Below, in pieces: positions 59,805-64,000 of a stretch of 64,000 bases of DNA (position 1 is its first letter; each line of letters starts with the position of its first letter). Below the pieces are notes generated by a model, which saw nothing but the letters and a program-made list of their open reading frames with translations, did no database searches and was not told the origin of the DNA. Location: NCBI RefSeq assembly GCF_028369105.1, contig NZ_JAQNDO010000001.1, forward strand, positions 9,580,501 through 9,644,500, read 5' to 3'. This DNA comes from Polyangium mundeleinium. GTDB taxonomy: Bacteria; Myxococcota_A; Polyangia; Polyangiales; Polyangiaceae. A program made the position numbers and the translations under genes.

Positions 59805-62363
59805 ATGCACGAACGTAGCTCCCCCCGGCCTTTCCGTGTCCTGGGTCGATTTCAGGCGCGCCGGCCTTTTCTGGTCCTTCTCCTGGGCCTGCTTTCGCTG
59901 CTGCCCGCGGGCTTCTTCGCGACGAAGATCGGCTTTCGGCCCGATTTCTCGGAGTTATTGCCCGACAACAAGGACAGCGTGATCGAGATGCGCCGGGTGT
60001 CGGCGCGGCTCTCGGGCATCACCACGCTGACGGTCACGGCCGAGATCGCGGACGGGAAAAACGAGGCTGCGCTCCGGGCATTCGTGGACGCGCTCGCGCC
60101 GAAGCTCCAGGCGCTCGGGCCGCCGTGGGTCGAGCAGGTCGACTGGAGCTCGCGGGAGACGAAGAAGTTCTTCGACGAGAACAAGCTGCTCTTCGCGGAG
60201 CTCGCAGACCTTCAGAAGGCGCGGGACGAGGTCGTCGCGCGGTACGAGTACGAGGTCCAGAAGGAGACGGGCGTCCTGCTCGACGAGTCGGATCCGCCGC
60301 CGCCGATCACGGCAGCGTCGCTCAAGGAGCGGCTGACGGGGAAAAAGGGGGGCGAGGCAAAGGCCTTACCGAAGAGCCAGGCGGAGATCGATCGAGGCCC
60401 ACACCCGAACGGGTATTACATGAGCGCCGACGGCAAGTTCGCCGCCGTCATCGCGCGCACGAGCCTGTCGAAGAAGGCGGACCGCGAGGAGCTCCGGCGA
60501 AAGATCGAGCAGATCGTCGAGGAGATCGGGCCGAAGAAGATCGATCCGACGATGGAGGTCGGTTACACAGGGGATCTCGTCATCAGCGGCGAGGAGTACG
60601 ACGCGATCGTGCAGGACCTCGGGGAGGTCGGCGTGGGCGGCGTGCTCGGCGTGCTCGTGCCGGTGCTCCTGTTCTTTCTGCGGGTGCGGACGGTGCTCGT
60701 GATGGCGGGCAGCCTGCTCGTGGGGCTCGTGTGGACGTTCGGCCTGACGTATTTCACGATCGGATACCTGAACAGCTCGACGGGCTTTCTGGTCACGATC
60801 ATCGCCGGCAATGGCATCAATTACGGCATCATGTACATGGCGCGATACCTGGAAGCGCGCCGGGACGACGATGCCGACGTCGAGGGGGCGATCGAGGCGG
60901 CGCACAAGGACACGTGGCTGCCGACGCTCTCGGGCTCGGCGACGACGATGCTGGCGTACGGCTCGCTGATGCTGACGGATTTCCGGGGCTTCAAGCACTT
61001 CGGGGTCATCGGCGCCTACGGGATGCTGCTCTGCTGGCTCGCGACGTACCTCTTCACGCCGGCGCTGCTGGCGGCGACGGAGCGTGTTCGCCCGGTGTAT
61101 TTCCCCGGAAAGGAGAAGACGAAGGCGCGCGGCTATTATGGCGTGCTCTTCGCGAAGCTCGCGCAGGCCGCGCCGCGCACGCTCGGGGCGATCGGCGTCG
61201 TGATCGGGCTCATCTCGGTGGGGCTCACGTATCAATATTTGACGAAGGACCCGATCGAGTACGACATGCGCAACATCCGCAGCGAGCGGCGCGACAAGAG
61301 CGCGGCGCTGTCGCTGTCGGTGCGCGTGGGGCACATCGTCGGCCGGATGTCGCAGGACGGAATGGCGGTCATGACGGACCACCTGGAGCAGGTCCCGCTG
61401 CTCGAAACGGAGCTGCAAAAGCGGCTCGAAGCGGCGCCCGCGGACGCGAAGCCGTTTGAAAAGGTGGTGACGATCCACTCGTTGATCCCGAAGGAGCAGG
61501 CGGAAAAACTGCCGCTCATCGAGGACATCCGGCGCATCGTGCAGAAGGCGCGGAAGCGGAATCTGATCTCGGACGCGGACTGGGCCGAGATCGCGCCGTA
61601 CGTGCCCGCGGAGGCATTGAAGTCGATCGCGATCGCGGATCTGCCCGAGACCGTGGCGCGGCCGTTCACGGAGAAGGACGGGACGCGCGGGCGGATCGTG
61701 TACATCGTGCCGAAGCAAGGCCAGAGCGTGTGGGACGCGCATTACCTCATCCGCTGGGCCGATAGCTTCCGGGCGACGACGCTGCCGACGGGCGACGTGA
61801 TCAAGGGATCGGGCCGCGCGGTGATTTACGCGGACATGATCCAGGCGGTGGTGGAGGACGCGCCGAAGGCGGTGGGGCTCGCGGCGATCGGAGTCGTGGT
61901 GATCATCCTGATCGCGTTCCGCGGCAGCGCGCGGTCGCTCGGCGTGTTCGTGCCGTGGCTCTTCGGCGTGTCGATGCTGCTCGGGTTCTTGCACCTGCGC
62001 GGCATCAAGCTCAATTTCTTGAACTTCATCGTCCTGCCGATCACGTTCGGAATCGGCGCCGAGTATTCGCACAACCTGATGCAGCGATATCTCTCGGAGG
62101 GCGGCGAACGGCTCGATCGGGTCTTCACGGAGACGGGCGGCGCGCTCGTGCTCTGCTCGATGACCACGTGCATCGGGTATTTCGCGCTAATGTTCTCCAT
62201 CAACAAGGGGATCGCGAGCTTCGGGCTGGCGGCGGCGGTCGGGGAGATCGCCTGCCTGCTCTCCGCGGTGCTGATCCTGCCGGCGTTCCTCGTGTGGCTG
62301 GAGCGCCGTCGCAAGGCCGCAAAGGCCCCTGAGGTCCGGCCGGAAGGCGCGAGCGGGGCCTGA
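59805..62363 (+). CDS. MMPL/RND-family exporter, HpnN-like
   Basis: An 852-residue protein with two sets of about six membrane helices split by large periplasmic loops. Features: FRPDFSELLPDNKDSVIEMR near 40, GYTGDLVISGEEYDAIVQDL near 255, TIIAGNGINYGIMYMARYLE near 340, and in the second half VLPITFGIGAEYSHNLMQRY near 750. Proteins of this type export hydrophobic molecules such as hopanoids or lipids from the inner membrane. The start ATG at 59805 has little upstream ribosome site. The divergent CDP-alcohol transferase fits a lipid substrate. Confidence 0.9.
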   Translation: MHERSSPRPFRVLGRFQARRPFLVLLLGLLSLLPAGFFATKIGFRPDFSELLPDNKDSVIEMRRVSARLSGITTLTVTAEIADGKNEAALRAFVDALAPKLQALGPPWVEQVDWSSRETKKFFDENKLLFAELADLQKARDEVVARYEYEVQKETGVLLDESDPPPPITAASLKERLTGKKGGEAKALPKSQAEIDRGPHPNGYYMSADGKFAAVIARTSLSKKADREELRRKIEQIVEEIGPKKIDPTMEVGYTGDLVISGEEYDAIVQDLGEVGVGGVLGVLVPVLLFFLRVRTVLVMAGSLLVGLVWTFGLTYFTIGYLNSSTGFLVTIIAGNGINYGIMYMARYLEARRDDDADVEGAIEAAHKDTWLPTLSGSATTMLAYGSLMLTDFRGFKHFGVIGAYGMLLCWLATYLFTPALLAATERVRPVYFPGKEKTKARGYYGVLFAKLAQAAPRTLGAIGVVIGLISVGLTYQYLTKDPIEYDMRNIRSERRDKSAALSLSVRVGHIVGRMSQDGMAVMTDHLEQVPLLETELQKRLEAAPADAKPFEKVVTIHSLIPKEQAEKLPLIEDIRRIVQKARKRNLISDADWAEIAPYVPAEALKSIAIADLPETVARPFTEKDGTRGRIVYIVPKQGQSVWDAHYLIRWADSFRATTLPTGDVIKGSGRAVIYADMIQAVVEDAPKAVGLAAIGVVVIILIAFRGSARSLGVFVPWLFGVSMLLGFLHLRGIKLNFLNFIVLPITFGIGAEYSHNLMQRYLSEGGERLDRVFTETGGALVLCSMTTCIGYFALMFSINKGIASFGLAAAVGEIACLLSAVLILPAFLVWLERRRKAAKAPEVRPEGASGA

Positions 62364-63473
62364 CTAACCGCGGCGGCGGCGCTCTTCGACCACTTCTTCG
62401 AAGAGCGCGCCGAGCTGCTCGCCGTGGGCCTGCCAGGAGTGCTTGCGCTCCACGAGCGCGCGCCCTGCCTGCCCGAGACGCTCACGCAAGGCGGCGTCGG
62501 TGGCGGCGCGCCGGATCGCCGCGGTGAGGGGCGCGGCCTGGCCCGGCGGGACGAGCAGGGCATGCTCGCCGTCCTTGAAGAGCCGCCGCATGTTCGGGCT
62601 TTCGAACGTGATCGCCGCCTTGCCCACCGCGAGGTACTCGAACACCTTGAGGGGATCCATGAACATCCCGTGGTGGCGTAGCTCCTCGTGCCGATCGGGA
62701 TCATACGCCGCGACGCAGAAATCGCTGGCGGCGATATGGGCGGGGACCTCCTCGTAGGGGACGCGGCCCGTCAGGAGGAAGCGGTGGGACAACCCCGCGG
62801 CCTGGATCCGCGCCTCGATGTCGCGGCGCATCTCGCCGTCTCCGACGAGGAGGTAACGGATCTTCGGGGCGGAGGGGTCCCGATCGAGCTCCGCGGCGGC
62901 GGCGACGAGGATATCGAGGCCGTGCCAGTGATAAAATGCGCCGGTATAACCCGCGACGATCTCGTCGTCGGCAATCCCGAGGCGGCGCCGGATCGCGGCG
63001 CCCGAGACGCCCGGATGGAATGTCTCGATATTGGCGCCCCAGGAGACCTCGACGAGCTTGGGGTGATATCGCTGCGCGACGAGGTGGGGCGCGGTGGAGA
63101 TGAGCCGGTCGGCGCCCTCGAGGGTGAAGAGGGTGGCCTTGGTGTCGAGGATCATGCTGACCACCGGCACGCCGAGCGCGCGGCCGAGGAAGATGCCGAG
63201 GCCCTGGGCGCTGAACCGCTCGTAGATGGCGTCCGGCCGGAAGCGACGGGCGATGGGATACGCCGCGGGGAAGTGGAGAAAGGGGATGACGTACCGCGCG
63301 GGGCCGCCGTGGCCGAGCCCAACGCCCGCGACGCCCTCGCCGTGGGAGCCGACCTTGGCCAGGACCTGGACCTCGTGACGGCGGCGCAAGGCACGGACGA
63401 CCTCGGTGACGTGTGTGGAGCCGCCGTTGGTGCCGGGGAGCGTGATGTTCGGGGCGACGAAGAGGATGCGCAT
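62364..63473 (-). CDS. Glycosyltransferase family 4
   Basis: A 369-residue GT-B enzyme. The N-terminal fold starts RILFVAPNITLPGTNGGSTH. The C-terminal nucleotide-sugar domain has GYTGAFYHWHGLDIL near 175, YLLVGDGEMRRDIE, the acceptor-side block GRVPYEEVPAHIAASDF and the EX7E region in MDPLKVFEYLAVGKA near 275. It would add a sugar to a lipid or polysaccharide. Its stop abuts the MMPL stop with no bases between, so the two genes converge exactly. Confidence 0.93.
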   Translation of the reverse strand: MRILFVAPNITLPGTNGGSTHVTEVVRALRRRHEVQVLAKVGSHGEGVAGVGLGHGGPARYVIPFLHFPAAYPIARRFRPDAIYERFSAQGLGIFLGRALGVPVVSMILDTKATLFTLEGADRLISTAPHLVAQRYHPKLVEVSWGANIETFHPGVSGAAIRRRLGIADDEIVAGYTGAFYHWHGLDILVAAAAELDRDPSAPKIRYLLVGDGEMRRDIEARIQAAGLSHRFLLTGRVPYEEVPAHIAASDFCVAAYDPDRHEELRHHGMFMDPLKVFEYLAVGKAAITFESPNMRRLFKDGEHALLVPPGQAAPLTAAIRRAATDAALRERLGQAGRALVERKHSWQAHGEQLGALFEEVVEERRRRG

Positions 63474-63600
63474 CGGATACGTCCAGCCCTGACGCGGCGC
63501 GTATCCCTGGCAAGGAAAAAGTCAAGGCGCGCTAAAAGAAACTTGCACGTGTGTCACCGTCCTGTAACAATCAGTCCTTCGACTTGACATGGAGGCGGCC

Positions 63601-63708
63601 ATGATGCGCGAGCGCGTTCACCAAGTTCTGAAGTTCGTGGGACTGGCCCTTGCCGTCGTCTTCCTCGGCCCGGGCGTGGAAATTACGTCCCAGGACGGTC
63701 AAGGCTGA
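63601..63708 (+). CDS. Putative 35-residue membrane peptide
   Basis: The ATG at 63601 lies five bases after GGAGG (63591-63595). The peptide has a basic N-terminus (MMRERVHQ), one hydrophobic segment (VLKFVGLALAVVFLGPG) and a short polar tail VEITSQDGQG. A weak promoter, TTGCAC-N16-TAACAA (63543-63570), precedes it. It is too short for usual gene callers. It could be a leader peptide or a small membrane modulator; codon bias agrees with coding. Confidence 0.45.
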   Translation: MMRERVHQVLKFVGLALAVVFLGPGVEITSQDGQG

Positions 63709-63805
63709 GCGGGGGACGGGCCCTGGAAGGTCGGGGCCCTTTGTGACCTGGACGTGCGGGCGGGTCCCGCACGCGACGGTCGCGTACGTTCGTTCCATAC
63801 AAACT

Positions 63806-63824
63806 TGACCCTCGGTGAGGGTCA
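63806..63824. promoter_or_regulatory. Perfect 8-bp dyad upstream of the SpoIIAA-like gene
   Basis: TGACCCTC-GGT-GAGGGTCA, 38 bases before the ATG at 63863. A -35-like TTGACC overlaps its left arm (63805-63810). It may be an operator or a leader hairpin. Confidence 0.45.
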
Positions 63825-63862
63825 GCCTACGAGCGCGGAGAGATATCGACGGGGCGGCGGCG

Positions 63863-64000
63863 ATGACTCTCCAGACGCCGGTGAGCGCGGATCGCGAGAC
63901 CTTGACGGTCGGTACGCATCAGCTCGCCCTGGAGCCGCCTGACATCGTGCTCGTGCGATTCACGGGGGACCTGAGTGACGCGGACGTCGCGCGTATTCTG
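63863..64000 (+). CDS. SpoIIAA-like/STAS-type protein, N-terminal part
   Basis: The frame is open from the ATG at 63863 to the window end (46 residues). It reads TVGTHQLALEPPDIVLVRFT then GDLSDADVARIL, which matches the first strands and helix of SpoIIAA-like (STAS-related) proteins seen in many myxobacteria. Too little is visible to assign a function. Confidence 0.55.
   Translation, partial: MTLQTPVSADRETLTVGTHQLALEPPDIVLVRFTGDLSDADVARIL

Noticed and set aside
1-64000. tRNA, rRNA, insertion sequences or integrase genes
   Set aside because: No tRNA-like T-arm with matching acceptor stem, no rRNA sequence, no transposase or integrase protein motifs were seen on either strand.

Overview
The window is about 64 kb of very GC-rich DNA from what is almost certainly a myxobacterium, most likely of the Polyangium/Sorangium type. 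The reasons are: third codon positions are nearly all G or C; there are three eukaryote-like Ser/Thr kinases and an FHA sigma-54 activator; lipoproteins and Cys-rich secreted proteins with Gly-rich or Pro-rich repeats are abundant; there is a probable MYXO-CTERM remnant; and genes overlap tightly (ATGA, GTGA, TGATG). No rRNA, tRNA, CRISPR array, insertion sequence or prophage was seen. This looks like ordinary chromosome, not an island.

Layout. 1-3050: the start of a gamma-butyrobetaine-hydroxylase-like gene, divergent from a quinol-type nitric oxide reductase. 3067-6769: a minus-strand VWA / DUF4159 / lipoprotein operon. 6891-8117: an acetyltransferase and a response regulator. 8120-18764: seven overlapping or nearly abutting minus-strand genes that look like a lipid-building operon. 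They encode a desaturase, a CarS-like cytidylyltransferase, a rifampicin-phosphotransferase-like dikinase, a UbiA-like membrane protein, a methyltransferase, a PlsC-like acyltransferase, and a fusion of fatty acyl-AMP ligase, carrier protein, thioester reductase and APH-type kinase. 18778-23081: a secreted protein, greB, an AEC transporter, a lipoprotein, a small basic protein and a Gly-rich RRM protein. 23470-30849: a kinase/ATPase/TPR giant with partners, divergent from a second kinase. 30866-34300: a single-chain MmeI-type restriction-modification enzyme. 34811-38961: a hypothetical gene, a small Cys-rich peptide, murJ, ung and a small membrane protein. 39067-43403: two PilT-like ATPases co-transcribed with two outer-membrane-type proteins. 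43428-48344: envelope proteins, a PHB-depolymerase-like esterase and lipoproteins. 48465-52274: a signalling trio (membrane protein, Ser/Thr kinase, FHA sigma-54 activator). 52284-53516: a ferritin-like protein and a repeat-bearing tail-anchored protein. 53567-54030: a degenerate array of about 21 short palindromic units. 54034-56715: secreted proteins, a decayed gene and an EF-hand protein. 56764-63473: a CDP-alcohol phosphotransferase, a GT-C-like membrane protein, an MMPL exporter and a glycosyltransferase. 63601-64000: a 35-residue peptide gene and the start of a SpoIIAA-like gene.

The strongest candidate for a little-described system is the 8120-18764 operon. It combines an acyl-activation/reduction line, two phosphoryl-transfer modules, a CTP-transferase of the archaeal-lipid type and a UbiA-like protein, which would suit an ether lipid or another alkyl lipid. 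The second is the palindromic minisatellite at 53567-54030, which sits directly against a secreted-protein gene that has no conventional start codon. All functions below are read from motifs by eye; no database search was run.
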